DNA of 64,000 nucleotides from Rhodovarius crocodyli (GTDB lineage Bacteria > Pseudomonadota > Alphaproteobacteria > Acetobacterales > Acetobacteraceae), in contig CAMDJV010000009.1 in NCBI GenBank assembly GCA_945901085.1, positions 45,003 through 109,002 on the forward strand. Reading direction: 5' to 3'. The notes beneath the pieces are model-generated. The model was given only the letters and a program-made list of their open reading frames with translations, had not been told where the DNA came from and ran no database searches. Positions 8,794 to 18,270 of this stretch are shown in pieces. A program made the position numbers and the translations under genes. Numbering within the stretch: the stretch's first letter is position 1; every line of letters begins with the position of its first letter.

Positions 8794-10172
8794 TCGGCGG
8801 CGCGCGCCGGACGTTCCATGCCCACCCGCCGCGCCTTCAACTCCTCCGCAATCAGGAAGGAGAGCTCCAGCGACTGTTCGGCATTCAGCCGCGGGTCGCA
8901 GAAGGTGGCGTAGTTTTCGCTCAGATTGGCGGCGGTCAGGCGATGGGCACCGCCCACGCATTCCGTCACGTCCGAGCCGGTCATCTCGACATGCACTCCA
9001 CCCGCCACCGTGCCCTCCGCCGCATGAACGTCGAAGAAGCCACGCACCTCATCGAGGATCGCGTCGAAGCTGCGGGTCTTATAGCCAGCCTGGGTGGTGG
9101 TGTTGCCGTGCATGGGGTCGCACAGCCAGACCACATTGCAGCCGGCATCGCGCACGGCACGGACCAACGGCGGCAGTTTTTCGGCCACTTTCCCTGCACC
9201 CATGCGGCTGATCAGGGTGAAGCGGCCCTTCTCATTGGCCGGGTTGAGCTGTTGGCACAGTGCCACCAGCTCGCCAGCATCCATCGTCGGCCCCACCTTC
9301 ATGCCAATGGGGTTGGCCACGCCGCGGAGGAATTCCACATGCGCGCCATCGGGCTGGCGCGTGCGGTCGCCAATCCAGAGGAAATGCGCCGAGCAGGCGT
9401 AATGCTTGCCGATATGGGTGGAGCTGAGCCGGGTCAGCGCCTGCTCATAGGGCAGCAGCAGCGATTCATGGCTGGTGTAGAAGGCGGTCTCACGGATTTG
9501 CGGCGCATTCTCGCTGTTCATGCCGCAGGCGGCCATAAAATTCAGCGTCTCATCAATGCGCTGGGCCAGGCCCTCATATTGCGCGGTGAGTGGCGAGCGG
9601 CCGACGAAATCGAGGTTCCAGCGATGCACCTGATGCAAATCGGCATAGCCGCCGGTGGCGAAGGCGCGCAGCAGGTTCAGCGTGGAGGCCGATTGCAGAT
9701 AGGCGAATTCCATCCGGGCGGGGTCCGGCATGCGGGCCTCGGGCGTGAATTCGGCGCCATTGATGATGTCACCGCGATAGCTGGGCAGGGTCACATCGCC
9801 CTGCTTTTCCACATCGCTCGAGCGCGGCTTGGCGAATTGCCCGGCCATGCGGCCCAGCTTCACCACGGGCACCGTGGCGCCGAAGGTCAGCACCACCGCC
9901 ATTTGCAGCAGCACGCGAAACGTGTCGCGAATGGCATCGGTGCGGAATTCGGAAAAGCTCTCGGCGCAATCGCCGCCCTGCAGGACAAAGGCGCGGCCAT
10001 CGCCGGCCCGGCCCAGCTCGGCCTTCAGCCGCTCGCATTCGCCGGCAAAAACCAGCGGCGGAAAGCGGCCCAGTTTTTGTTCCATCGCGGCCAGGGCCGC
10101 GCTGTCCGGATAGTCAGGGACCTGCCGTATCGGCATGTCACGCCAGCTGGACGGGGTCCACGCGCGTGCCAT
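8790..10172 (-). CDS. aroG: class II 3-deoxy-7-phosphoheptulonate (DAHP) synthase
   Basis: Catalyses the first step of the shikimate pathway, joining phosphoenolpyruvate and erythrose 4-phosphate. The 460-aa product is of class II (plant/actinobacterial) type: [10 protein letters not shown] near residue 66, the [14 protein letters not shown] block, the WNLDFVG segment, and the metal/substrate residues in [11 protein letters not shown] and [18 protein letters not shown] 10172 is preceded by GGAGAG at good spacing, whereas ATG 10190 has none. The downstream pncB starts inside its stop codon. Confidence 0.93.
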   Translation of the reverse strand: MARAWTPSSWRDMPIRQVPDYPDSAALAAMEQKLGRFPPLVFAGECERLKAELGRAGDGRAFVLQGGDCAESFSEFRTDAIRDTFRVLLQMAVVLTFGATVPVVKLGRMAGQFAKPRSSDVEKQGDVTLPSYRGDIINGAEFTPEARMPDPARMEFAYLQSASTLNLLRAFATGGYADLHQVHRWNLDFVGRSPLTAQYEGLAQRIDETLNFMAACGMNSENAPQIRETAFYTSHESLLLPYEQALTRLSSTHIGKHYACSAHFLWIGDRTRQPDGAHVEFLRGVANPIGMKVGPTMDAGELVALCQQLNPANEKGRFTLISRMGAGKVAEKLPPLVRAVRDAGCNVVWLCDPMHGNTTTQAGYKTRSFDAILDEVRGFFDVHAAEGTVAGGVHVEMTGSDVTECVGGAHRLTAANLSENYATFCDPRLNAEQSLELSFLIAEELKARRVGMERPARAAE

Positions 10173-10227
10173 TGGTTTCTCTCCGCTCATTAAGGCTTGC
10201 CAGAATATGGCGGAATGGTGTCCGGCG

Positions 10228-11598
10228 CTACTGTGCCTCGCCTACAACCCGGGTGCGAGTGCGCAGGGTGACGAATTCCTCTGCCGCGGTGGGGTGAATG
10301 CCGATGGTGCGGTCGAAATCCTGCTTGGTTGCGCCCATCGCCACGGCAATGCCGATACCCTGCATGATCTCGGCCGCATCCTCGCCCAGCATATGCGCGC
10401 CCAGGATTGTCTGGCTGGCCTGATCGACCACGAGCTTCATCGTGGTCTTGCGACCCTGCCGCTTGCTGATGGTGTGGCGCATGGGGGTGAAGCGGGCGAC
10501 ATAGACATCGGTCGGGCCCAGCCTTGCCGCCTCCGCCTCGGTCAGCCCCACCGTGCCGATGGGCGGCGAGGTGAAGACGGCGGTGGGCACATTGAGGTAG
10601 CTGGCGCGGCGGGGGTTCTTGCCGAATAGCGTATCGGCCAGGGCGTGGCCCACGGCGGTGGCCATGGGGGTGAGGTTCAGCCTATCGACCACATCGCCGA
10701 TGGCGAAAATATGCGCCTGGCTGGTGGCGTGCTCGTCATCGACGATGACCGCACCCGCGGCATTCATGGCAACCCCGGCCGCCTCCAGCCCCAGCCCGGC
10801 CGTATTGGGCTTGCGGCCGGTGCAGAAGAACACCGCATCCACCTGGCAGAGCGCGTCATTGCTCAGGGCCAGGCTGTATCCATCGCCTGACCGAGTGATG
10901 CCCCGGGGCATGATGCCGGCATTCATCACGATGCCCTGGGCCTGCAGCGCCTCGGGCAATGCCTCGCGGATATCCTGGTCAAAGCCGGTCAGCGGCAGTG
11001 GGGCGCGATAAAAAACCTCGGTCTGCGCCCCCAGGCCTGCCAGCAGGCAGGCGAATTCCAGCGCGATATAACCGCCGCCAATAATGGCCACACGCTTGGG
11101 CAGGGCTGGCAGGGTGAAGAGCCCATCCGAGATCATGCCATGCTCGGCGCCTGGAATATCCAACTTCATCGCCTGGCCGCCGGTGGCGATGACGATGCGC
11201 TCGGCGGTGATGCGCTTGCCGCCGACATCAAGGGTATGGGCATCGATAAAAGTCGCGCGCGCATCAAAAACCTGGCAGCCAGCGCCCATCAGCAGCTTGC
11301 CGTAAATCCCTGACAGCCTTGCCACCTCGGCATCGCGGGCGGCGGCGAGCACCGCCCAATCATGCTCGCCCTTGACCATGGAGGTCCAGCCAAAGGCCGC
11401 GGCGTCCTCCGCCCACATGCCGTATTCGGCGGCCTGGACCATGATTTTCTTCGGCACGCAGCCGACATTGACGCATGTGCCGCCCCAGAAGCGCTCCTCG
11501 GCCACGCCCACCCGGGCGCCATGGCCGGCCGCAATGCGGGCCAACCGCACCCCGCCCGAGCCGCCGCCGATGACGAAGAGATCGAAATCATAAGCCAT
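10228..11598 (-). CDS. gor: glutathione-disulfide reductase
   Basis: An NADPH-dependent flavoprotein that keeps cytoplasmic glutathione reduced. The 456-aa product has the FAD fingerprint [17 protein letters not shown], the redox-active pair CVNVGC (Cys about residues 42 and 47), the NADPH-binding [14 protein letters not shown] and the C-terminal dimer-interface HPTAAEE with its catalytic His. Start ATG 11598 has AAAGG upstream. It is divergent from fahA across an 108-base region containing a perfect inverted repeat. Confidence 0.92.
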   Translation of the reverse strand: MAYDFDLFVIGGGSGGVRLARIAAGHGARVGVAEERFWGGTCVNVGCVPKKIMVQAAEYGMWAEDAAAFGWTSMVKGEHDWAVLAAARDAEVARLSGIYGKLLMGAGCQVFDARATFIDAHTLDVGGKRITAERIVIATGGQAMKLDIPGAEHGMISDGLFTLPALPKRVAIIGGGYIALEFACLLAGLGAQTEVFYRAPLPLTGFDQDIREALPEALQAQGIVMNAGIMPRGITRSGDGYSLALSNDALCQVDAVFFCTGRKPNTAGLGLEAAGVAMNAAGAVIVDDEHATSQAHIFAIGDVVDRLNLTPMATAVGHALADTLFGKNPRRASYLNVPTAVFTSPPIGTVGLTEAEAARLGPTDVYVARFTPMRHTISKRQGRKTTMKLVVDQASQTILGAHMLGEDAAEIMQGIGIAVAMGATKQDFDRTIGIHPTAAEEFVTLRTRTRVVGEAQ

Positions 11599-11657
11599 GC
11601 CTGGAACCTTTCGCAGCCTGCGGGAATGTAGCGTCGACCGCCATAAGCACCTTCCCC

Positions 11658-11690
11658 ATTTGCCGCCAGATGGGCAAGCTGGCGGCAAAT
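11658..11690. promoter_or_regulatory. perfect 12-bp inverted repeat, 9-base spacer, next to the fahA ribosome site
   Basis: ATTTGCCGCCAG (11658-11669) is exactly repeated in reverse complement at 11679-11690, with nine bases between. It lies between the divergent gor and fahA starts and ends directly at the AAGGAGG ribosome site of fahA. It could be an operator for a dimeric repressor, or an RNA hairpin that affects fahA translation. It is not followed by a T-run, so it is not a simple terminator. Confidence 0.65.
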
Positions 11691-11698
11691 AAGGAGGA
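11691..11698 (+). promoter_or_regulatory. strong Shine-Dalgarno site that decides the TTG start of fahA
   Basis: AAGGAGGA sits eight bases before a TTG at 11707. There is no in-frame ATG or GTG at comparable spacing, so this site is the reason for choosing the rare TTG start. Confidence 0.75.
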
Positions 11699-11706
11699 AG
11701 CGGCCC

Positions 11707-12969
11707 TTGCCGATAGACCACACCCACGCCTCAGGCCTGACCAGCTGGGTGGCCAGCGCCAATGCGCCCGGCTGCGATTTCCCGATCCAGAACCTGCCGC
11801 TGGGCATTTTCTCCATCGCCGGCGGCACGCCGCGCGGCGGTGTAGCGATTGGCGACCAGGTCCTCGATATCGGCCTCGCCATGGCGCATGGCCTGCTGCG
11901 CGGGGCGGCGGCAGAGGCCGCTTCCGGCCCCTCGCTGCGGCCATTGATGGCGATGGGCCGCGCCGCCTCGGCCGAGCTCCGGCACAATGTCTCCGCCCTG
12001 CTCGCCGCCAGCGCGCCTCCGCGCCCCGAATTGTTACATCCGCAATCCGCCATTCGCATGCACCTGCCCGGCGAGGTGCGGAATTTTTCCGATTTCATGG
12101 CCAGCTATGATCACTGCGCCCGGCTTGGCGCAGCGCGGGACCCAAAAAACCCGCTGCCGCCCGCCTTTCACCATCTGCCAGTGGCCTATCACTCCCGCGC
12201 CAGCTCGGTGCGCCCATCGGGCACCAATGTGCGCCGCCCCTGGGGGCAGTATTTCAAGGATGGCGAGATCGTCTTCGCCCCCACCGGCACGATGGATTTC
12301 GAGCTGGAACTCGGCATCTGGATTGCCGGCGAGAATGAGCAGGGCGAACCCACGCCGATCAGCCTGGCGGATCAGCGCCTATTCGGCTTCTGTCTCCTCA
12401 ATGACTGGTCCGTGCGCGATATCCAGCGCTACGAAATGCCGCCGCTTGGCCCCTTCCTGGGCAAAAGCCTGCACACCTCGGTCTCGCCCTGGGTGATCAC
12501 GGCCGAGGCCCTGGCGCCCTTCGCCACCGCGCTGCCGCCGCGCCAGGCCGGTGCGCCACAATGCCCGCCGCATCTCACCAGCGGCAGGCCCGATGGGCTG
12601 CGCATCCATATGCAGGCGGCGCTGCAAACCCCCGCCATGGCAGGCCCGCATGTCATCACCTCGGCGCCGTTCGAGAATATGTACTGGACGCCGGCGCAAA
12701 TGGTCGCGCACCACACCTCCAATGGCTGCAACCTGCTGCCGGGGGATTTGCTGGGCAGCGGCACCGTCTCCGGCCCAGCCGAGGGTGGTGAGGCCTGCAT
12801 CGCCGAGCTTTTGCTGCGCGGCCCCATCCAACTGCCCAATGGCGAGAGCCGCCGTTACCTCGAGGATGGCGATACCATGATCTTCACCGGCCAGGCGCAT
12901 GCGCCTGGCGCCACGCCCATCGGCTTCGGCGAATGCCGCGGCACCATCCTTCCAGCCCATAAGGCCTGA
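11707..12969 (+). CDS. fahA: fumarylacetoacetase
   Basis: Hydrolyses fumarylacetoacetate to fumarate and acetoacetate, the last step of tyrosine/homogentisate breakdown. At 420 aa it has the full-length FAH layout. The metal and catalytic region DFMASYDHC holds Asp and His, followed by YHSRASSV, the DFELELG segment with metal-binding Glu residues, LNDWSVRDIQ and the VTSAPFENMYWTPAQMVAHH-like region. It starts at TTG 11707 behind a strong ribosome site. It is followed by a cyclase-family gene and a Bug receptor, so the operon may serve an aromatic or organic-acid route. Confidence 0.92.
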   Translation: MPIDHTHASGLTSWVASANAPGCDFPIQNLPLGIFSIAGGTPRGGVAIGDQVLDIGLAMAHGLLRGAAAEAASGPSLRPLMAMGRAASAELRHNVSALLAASAPPRPELLHPQSAIRMHLPGEVRNFSDFMASYDHCARLGAARDPKNPLPPAFHHLPVAYHSRASSVRPSGTNVRRPWGQYFKDGEIVFAPTGTMDFELELGIWIAGENEQGEPTPISLADQRLFGFCLLNDWSVRDIQRYEMPPLGPFLGKSLHTSVSPWVITAEALAPFATALPPRQAGAPQCPPHLTSGRPDGLRIHMQAALQTPAMAGPHVITSAPFENMYWTPAQMVAHHTSNGCNLLPGDLLGSGTVSGPAEGGEACIAELLLRGPIQLPNGESRRYLEDGDTMIFTGQAHAPGATPIGFGECRGTILPAHKA

Positions 12970-12973
12970 TCCC

Positions 12974-13759
12974 ATGCGACGCATCATCGACATTTCCGTG
13001 GCCCTGAAATCGGGCATCAAATCCGACCCGCCGAACATGCTGCCCGAGATCGAATATATCGATCACCACCAATCGGCGCCGCGCATGGCCGAGTATATGG
13101 GCGTGGCCATTTCCGACTTGCCGAATGGCGAATATGCCGCGGTGGAACGGGTGAATATCTCCACCCATAACGGCACCCATCTGGATGCGCCCTATCACTA
13201 TTTCTCCCGCCAGGATGAGGCGCTGATCCCCGGCGGCCGGCCCTCGATGCGCATCGATGAGGTGCCGCTGGAATGGTGCTTCCAGCCCGGCGTGAAGCTC
13301 GATTTCCGCCATTTGCCCGATGGCCATATCGTGCAGCCAGAGCAGGTGGAGGCGGAACTCAAGCGCATCAACCACACGCTCAAGCCGCTTGAAATCGTGC
13401 TGATGAATACCCGCGCCGGCAGCCGCTATGGCGAGGATGATTTCATCGATAGCGGCTGCGGCATGGGGCTGGCCGCCACCATGTGGCTGCTCGAGCGCGG
13501 CGTGCGCGTCGTGGGCACCGATGGCTGGTCTTGGGATGCGCCGTTCAGCGCCACCAAGAAGCGCATTGCCGAGGGGGGTGACCCCTCGATCATCTGGGAA
13601 GGCCACCGTGCAGGCCGGCAGATCGGCTATAGCCACATGGAAAAGCTGAGCAACCTGGAAAGCCTGCCGGGCGATGGCTTCATGGTCTCCTGCTTCCCGG
13701 TGAAAATCCATCGTGCTTCGGCCGGCTGGGTCCGCGCTGTCGCCATTATCGAGGAGTGA
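12974..13759 (+). CDS. cyclase family protein (kynurenine formamidase-like metal hydrolase)
   Basis: A 261-aa protein with the metal-binding signature STHNGTHLDAPYHY (H-x-GT-H-x-D-x-P-x-H) near residues 65-78, which defines the arylformamidase/cyclase fold. The family includes kynurenine formamidase, isatin hydrolase and polyketide-like cyclases; substrate choice cannot be read here. It starts four bases after the fahA stop. The next gene starts in or beside its stop codon, so it is co-transcribed with fahA and the Bug receptor. Involvement in aromatic amino acid breakdown is inference from that context. Confidence 0.85.
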   Translation: MRRIIDISVALKSGIKSDPPNMLPEIEYIDHHQSAPRMAEYMGVAISDLPNGEYAAVERVNISTHNGTHLDAPYHYFSRQDEALIPGGRPSMRIDEVPLEWCFQPGVKLDFRHLPDGHIVQPEQVEAELKRINHTLKPLEIVLMNTRAGSRYGEDDFIDSGCGMGLAATMWLLERGVRVVGTDGWSWDAPFSATKKRIAEGGDPSIIWEGHRAGRQIGYSHMEKLSNLESLPGDGFMVSCFPVKIHRASAGWVRAVAIIEE

Positions 13760-13761
13760 GA

Positions 13762-14703
13762 ATGATGCGCCTTCTATTCGCGATCCTGCTGCTGGCACTG
13801 CCCGCCCATGGGCAGGAATGGCGGCCAGAGGGCGCCATCACCCTGGTCAGCCCCTATTCCCCCGGCGGGTCGGATGCCTTCATGCGCGCCATTGGCGAGT
13901 ATATGGGCCGGCAATTGGGCGTGCCCGTCGCGGTGGTGAACCGCGATGGCGGCTCGGGCGTGGTGGGTATGCGCTTCATGGCCTCCTCCAACCCCGATGG
14001 CCGCACCATCGCGATGACGCCAATGACGGCCGTGGTGGTGCAGCCGCATATGGTGCGCAATCTGGGCCTGGACCCGAGCCATGTGGCGCCAGTCTGCGGC
14101 ACCAATGAGAACCATCTGGGCATCGTGGTGCGCAGTGACAGCCCGATCCGCAACCTGGCCGATCTTCTGGCCGCCGGGCGGGCGCGCAACCTCAGCTATG
14201 GCAGTGCCGGGCCCAATTCGCTGCCCATGTTGGGGGTTTGGCGCGTCAGCCGCGCCACCGGGGTGGAATTCACCCATATCGCCTTCCGTGGTGACCCGCC
14301 GCACCTGAACGAAACCCTGGCGGGAAGGCTGGATTTCTCCACCGCCGTCGTCGCCTCGGCCTCCGAATTCGTGCTGTCGGACCGGATGCGGCTGATCACC
14401 GTCTTCAGCGCGGGGCGGCATCCCGATTTCCCGAATGTGCCCACGGCGCGCGAACAGGGGGTGGATGCGCTGCAATTCAGCCAGGTGGGCATCTATGCGC
14501 CGCGCGGCACGCCCGAGCACATCCTCAACCGGCTGGAGACGCTATGCCGTGAAGCGCTGGAACAGGAGCCGGTGCGGCGCATGGCTGCCACCGCGCGCAG
14601 CATCATCCGCTACATGCCCCGGGCCGATTTCGCCGCCATGATCAATAGCGAATTCGAGGCTTATCGCGGCATCCTGCAGGCGTTGGGCGTGCAGCCGGAA
14701 TAG
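13762..14703 (+). CDS. tripartite tricarboxylate transporter (Bug/TctC family) substrate-binding protein
   Basis: A periplasmic receptor of about 314 aa with an N-terminal signal peptide (hydrophobic LLFAILLLALP then cleavage near HGQ/EW). It has Bug-family hallmarks: the ITLVSPYSPGGSDAFMRA strand-loop that clamps a carboxylate, RDGGSGVVGMRFMA, and LSYGSAGPNS. No TctA or TctB membrane genes are nearby, as is common for this expanded family. ATG 13762 or 13765 are the likely starts; an overlapping GTG at 13756 is less likely. It closes the fahA operon. Confidence 0.87.
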   Translation: MMRLLFAILLLALPAHGQEWRPEGAITLVSPYSPGGSDAFMRAIGEYMGRQLGVPVAVVNRDGGSGVVGMRFMASSNPDGRTIAMTPMTAVVVQPHMVRNLGLDPSHVAPVCGTNENHLGIVVRSDSPIRNLADLLAAGRARNLSYGSAGPNSLPMLGVWRVSRATGVEFTHIAFRGDPPHLNETLAGRLDFSTAVVASASEFVLSDRMRLITVFSAGRHPDFPNVPTAREQGVDALQFSQVGIYAPRGTPEHILNRLETLCREALEQEPVRRMAATARSIIRYMPRADFAAMINSEFEAYRGILQALGVQPE

Positions 14704-14706
14704 GGC

Positions 14707-15513
14707 TCACCCCCGCGCCGGCGGCAGGCGCATCCAGGCGGCGGGCTCGGGGTGCAGCATTGCCTCGCCACATGCCAGCGGGCCCTCCAGCGCCCCCAGG
14801 CGCAGCAGCGCCATGCCCCGGCCATCCCGGCCCGAGCGCATTTCGCCCATCTCGATACCCTCACGCAGCACCGGCGTGCCGGGTGAAGGCAAGGCGCCCT
14901 CCACCCGCACCGGCACCAACCGGCGCTTGACGAGGCCGCGATACTTCGTCCGCGCCGTCAGCTCCTGGCCCATATAGCAGCCCTTATCCCAGCTCACGCC
15001 GTGCAACTCGTCGAAGCCGGCCTCCAGCAGCACGGTCTGCTCGGTGCGCATATCGGCGGTATCGGGCAGGCCGAGCGAGAGCCGATGCAGGTCGTAGGCG
15101 ATGCTGGCATCGGGGTATTCGCCGCGCGGCATGATGGCGCGCCAGCCGGCCTCCGGCAGGCGGGGATCGGGTGCCGCGCCCTCGGGCATCGGCGCATCGC
15201 CCCAACCCGCCACCACGGCAAAACCATTCGAAGCATCGCGCAACCCGATCTTGGAGCGCAGCCGGAACTTGATCAGTTTTTCGGCGAGCATCGGTGCCTG
15301 CTCGCGCTCACATTCCAGCAGCAGCGCATCCGGCCGATGGACGATGAAAAAATCCGCCAGCCACTTGCCCTGCGGCGTCAGCAGCGCGGCCCAGACGGCG
15401 CGGCCTGGCGCAGCGGCCGCCACATCATTGGACACCAGGCCCTGGAGGAAGGCCACGCGGTCCTGCCCCGCCAGTTCGACAACGCCGCGATGCGGCAAAA
15501 GAGAGATCGGCAT
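14707..15513 (-). CDS. ygfZ: YgfZ/GcvT-family folate-binding protein
   Basis: A 268-aa homologue of the aminomethyltransferase fold that helps assembly or repair of certain iron-sulfur proteins (IbaG/YgfZ group). The diagnostic K-G-C-Y-x-G-Q-E motif appears as KGCYMGQELTAR, and the N-terminus has the typical FLQGLVSNDV folate-fold segment. The start at 15513 is chosen because MPISLLPHRGVVEL aligns with family starts; the longer frame runs into the promoter of the divergent glycosyltransferase operon. It converges with the Bug gene upstream, only three bases apart. Confidence 0.88.
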   Translation of the reverse strand: MPISLLPHRGVVELAGQDRVAFLQGLVSNDVAAAAPGRAVWAALLTPQGKWLADFFIVHRPDALLLECEREQAPMLAEKLIKFRLRSKIGLRDASNGFAVVAGWGDAPMPEGAAPDPRLPEAGWRAIMPRGEYPDASIAYDLHRLSLGLPDTADMRTEQTVLLEAGFDELHGVSWDKGCYMGQELTARTKYRGLVKRRLVPVRVEGALPSPGTPVLREGIEMGEMRSGRDGRGMALLRLGALEGPLACGEAMLHPEPAAWMRLPPARG

Positions 15514-15566
15514 GGCTGATACTTGGCGGGGGCGCGGCGCCGGTGCAACCATGATACAAGCGCCGA

Positions 15567-16502
15567 GTGCGGATCCTCTTCATCTCCTCCACGCGCATCG
15601 GCGACGCCGTGCTCTCCACTGGGCTATTGGGCCATTTGATGGCCCAATACCCCGGCGCGCGCTTCACCGTGGCCTGTGGCCCGGCGGCCGAGGGTGTTTT
15701 CACCCGCATGCCGGGGCTGGATCGGCTATGGGTGCTGCGTAAGCGGAAATTTTCGCTCCATTGGCTGGGGCTGTGGTGGTTCGCGGTGCGGCAGCGCTGG
15801 GATTTGGTGGTGGATCTGCGCGGTTCGGCCATGGTGTTCATGCTCCCCACCCGCGCCCGGGCTTTGATGCGCGGCGGGCGGCGCGCTGGGCACCGGCTTG
15901 CTCATCTCGCCGAGATTCTGCGCCTCGCGCCGCCGCCCTTGCCTCTCGCCTGGTTCGATGCGGCCGATGCGGCCCGCACGGCGACGATGACCGGCCCCTT
16001 CCTCGCCCTCGGCCCCAGCGCCAATTGGCAGTATAAGGTTTGGCCGGCGGAGCGCTTCGTGGCCCTGGCCCGCGCCCTCACTGGCGCCGGCGGCGCGCTC
16101 GCTGGCCATGGCATCGTCATCCTGGGCGGCCCGGGCGCGGCCGAGGCCGCGATGGTGGCCCCCGTTCTCGCCGCCCTGCCCGGGGCGGTGGACATGGTGG
16201 GCAAGCTGTCTTTGCCCGAGGCCGCGGCGCTGCTCTCCCGCGCCAGCCTCTATATCGGCAATGATTCGGGGCTGATGCACCTTGCCGCCGCCGCCGGCGC
16301 CCCGACGCTGGGCCTGTTTGGCCCCACCAATGCCGAGGAATACGCGCCCTCCGGCCCGCATGCCCGGGTGGTCGAGGCCGACCGCCATGTCAGCCCCCCC
16401 GGCGCAACTGAATTGGAGAGACTGGCCCGGATGGATGCCCTGCCGATGGAACGCGCCCTTGCTGCCGCCACAGCCCTGCTATCGCCGGTGCCCGTGGCAT
16501 GA
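15567..16502 (+). CDS. glycosyltransferase family 9 (heptosyltransferase-like)
   Basis: A 311-aa protein starting at GTG 15567. It begins RILFISSTRIGDAVLSTGLL, the GT9 N-terminal loop, and contains GPSANWQYKVWPAERF and YIGNDSGLMHLAAAAGAPTLGLFGPT, the ADP-heptose-binding D-S-G-x2-H-x-A region. LPS heptosyltransferases WaaC/WaaF/WaaQ are of this type and act on the cytoplasmic face. It is the first of four sugar transferase genes joined by overlaps, so it probably builds LPS core. Whether the donor is heptose is uncertain, because the HldE-like protein at 50.4-51.8 kb looks damaged. Confidence 0.88.
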   Translation: MRILFISSTRIGDAVLSTGLLGHLMAQYPGARFTVACGPAAEGVFTRMPGLDRLWVLRKRKFSLHWLGLWWFAVRQRWDLVVDLRGSAMVFMLPTRARALMRGGRRAGHRLAHLAEILRLAPPPLPLAWFDAADAARTATMTGPFLALGPSANWQYKVWPAERFVALARALTGAGGALAGHGIVILGGPGAAEAAMVAPVLAALPGAVDMVGKLSLPEAAALLSRASLYIGNDSGLMHLAAAAGAPTLGLFGPTNAEEYAPSGPHARVVEADRHVSPPGATELERLARMDALPMERALAAATALLSPVPVA

Positions 16503-17260
16503 GGCTCTCCGCCCTGCTCGTGGCCCGCAATGAGGCGGCAAGGCTGGAAGGATGCCTGGCCAGCCTCGCCTTTGCCGATGAGATCGTGGTGGTGCTCGAC
16601 CGCAGCACCGATGCCTCGGCGCAGATCGCCCAGGCGGCGGGGGCGCGGGTGGTGGAGGGTGAATGGGCCCTGGAGGGCCCCCGCCGCAATGCCGGCATCG
16701 CCGCCTGCAGCGGTGATTGGGTGCTGGAGGTGGATGCCGATGAAACCGTGCCGCCCGAACTCGCCAGCCTGATCCGCGCCACCATCGCCGATAGCGCGCA
16801 TGGTTTCCATCGTGTGGCGATCGACAATTATATTGGCGGGCGGCTCGTGCGGCATGGCTGGGCCGGCAGCTTCGGCACCACCGCCAAGCCCATCCTGTTT
16901 CGCCGCGGCGCCAAGCATTGGCGGGCGCAGCGCGTGCATCCGAGCCTGGATTGGAACGGCACCGAAGGGGCCAAGATCGAGGCCGCCGCCATCCGACATG
17001 ATGTCGACCGCGACATCTCCGATATGCTGCGCCGGTTGGACCGCTATAGCAGCCTCAGGGCGGCGGATTTGCTGGAGAGCGGCGACATCGGCACCCTGCC
17101 TGGCAATCTGCGCCGCTTCTTCAGCCGCTTTTTCAAGGCGCTGGTCACCCGCCGGGGCTATCGGGAAGGTGGCTGGGGCCTGCTGCTGGCCTTTTGTGCC
17201 GGGCTGTTTCCATTGCTGAGCCACCTCAAGGCCCGGCTGGAACCGGAACGCCACCGGTGA
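16499..17260 (+). CDS. glycosyltransferase family 2 (WaaE/KdtX-like)
   Basis: A 253-aa GT-A enzyme. It begins RLSALLVARNEAARLEGCLASL with the first UDP-sugar-binding strand, then WVLEVDADETVPPEL, in which the D-x-D metal motif is DAD. The overall pattern, including GPRRNAGIAAC and the C-terminal RRGYREGGWGLLLA helix, is that of lipopolysaccharide core beta-1,4-glucosyltransferases (WaaE). It overlaps the upstream gene by four bases and the downstream GTG by four, so it belongs to the same translational chain. Confidence 0.87.
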   Translation: MRLSALLVARNEAARLEGCLASLAFADEIVVVLDRSTDASAQIAQAAGARVVEGEWALEGPRRNAGIAACSGDWVLEVDADETVPPELASLIRATIADSAHGFHRVAIDNYIGGRLVRHGWAGSFGTTAKPILFRRGAKHWRAQRVHPSLDWNGTEGAKIEAAAIRHDVDRDISDMLRRLDRYSSLRAADLLESGDIGTLPGNLRRFFSRFFKALVTRRGYREGGWGLLLAFCAGLFPLLSHLKARLEPERHR

Positions 17261-18270
17261 GGATCATCCTCGCCACCGAAGGGCCGCGCCTGCCCGCCGA
17301 ACGTGCCCTGGAACAACCCTGCGGCGGCGTGGAGATTGCCACCGCCATGCTGGTGCGCGCCCTGGCCCAGGGGGGCCATGCGGTCACCGTGCTGGCCGGC
17401 ACGGCGGCGGCGGAGCGTGATGGCGATGGCGCGCTCTGGGCTCCCTCTGCCGAGGGGGCGGCTGATCTCGTGATCGCCAACCGAGCGCCAAAACTGTTTA
17501 CAATTCTTCCTAAGGGGCGACGGGTGCTGTGGTTGCACAATCCCGCGCGCTACCTCGCCAAACCGCGCCACGCCATCCCGCTGCTGCTGGCGCGGCCGCG
17601 TATCGTGGTGCTGGGGCCCTCGCACCGGGCCAGCCTGCCGCGGCTCTTCGCCGGGGCCGCGGTGGAAATCCCGCTGGCGGTGGCGCCACCCTTCACCGCC
17701 GGCGGCACGGCGCATGGGCCGCCGGCACCGCGCGCTGTCTTCGCCTCCAACCCGCTGCGCAATCTCGATGCGCTGCTGGCGATCTGGGCCGCGCGCATCC
17801 TGCCCGCCGTGCCGGATGCCAGCTTGCATATCTATGCTGGCGCCGGTGTCTATGGCGGGCCGCAGAAACTGGCCGACCGCGCGGCCCCAGTGATGGAGCG
17901 CGCCGCCCATACCCCAGGCGTCGTGCTATGCGGGCCGCAGCCGCGCGCGGTGCTGGCCGAAAGCTACGCCCGGGCGCGGGCCATGCTGTATCTCGGTGAT
18001 CCTGGGGAGACTTTCTGCCTGGCGGTGGCCGAGGCCCAGGCCATGGGTCTGCCCTGCATTCTGGGCGCTGAGGGTGCGGTGGCCGAGCGGGTGCGCGATG
18101 GGCAGAGCGGGATTGTGGCCCGCGACCATGACGCCTTCGCCGAGGCGGCGATTCGCATCCTGCGCGATGATGCGGCATGGAGTGCCATGCACCACGCCGC
18201 CCTCACCCAGCCGCCACCGCCCGATTGGGCTGAGGTGGCGGCGCGATTTGTCGCCCTGGCCCGGCCATGA
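17257..18270 (+). CDS. glycosyltransferase (GT-B fold, family 4-like)
   Basis: A 337-aa protein starting at a GTG inside the preceding stop (GTGA). It has a GT-B layout: an N-terminal RIILATEGP strand with CGGVEIATAMLVRAL, a central RRVLWLHNPARYL, and a C-terminal donor domain with AMLYLGDPGETFCLAVAEAQAMGLPCI and GAVAERVRDGQSG. This matches the E-x7-E region of GT4 enzymes, here as ETFCLAVAE. The acceptor is presumably the LPS core built by the neighbouring genes. Confidence 0.85.
   Translation: MRIILATEGPRLPAERALEQPCGGVEIATAMLVRALAQGGHAVTVLAGTAAAERDGDGALWAPSAEGAADLVIANRAPKLFTILPKGRRVLWLHNPARYLAKPRHAIPLLLARPRIVVLGPSHRASLPRLFAGAAVEIPLAVAPPFTAGGTAHGPPAPRAVFASNPLRNLDALLAIWAARILPAVPDASLHIYAGAGVYGGPQKLADRAAPVMERAAHTPGVVLCGPQPRAVLAESYARARAMLYLGDPGETFCLAVAEAQAMGLPCILGAEGAVAERVRDGQSGIVARDHDAFAEAAIRILRDDAAWSAMHHAALTQPPPPDWAEVAARFVALARP

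Noticed and set aside
8943..10193. A 416-codon rightward open frame opposite DAHP synthase
   Set aside because: Antisense shadow; DAHP synthase motifs are complete on the other strand.
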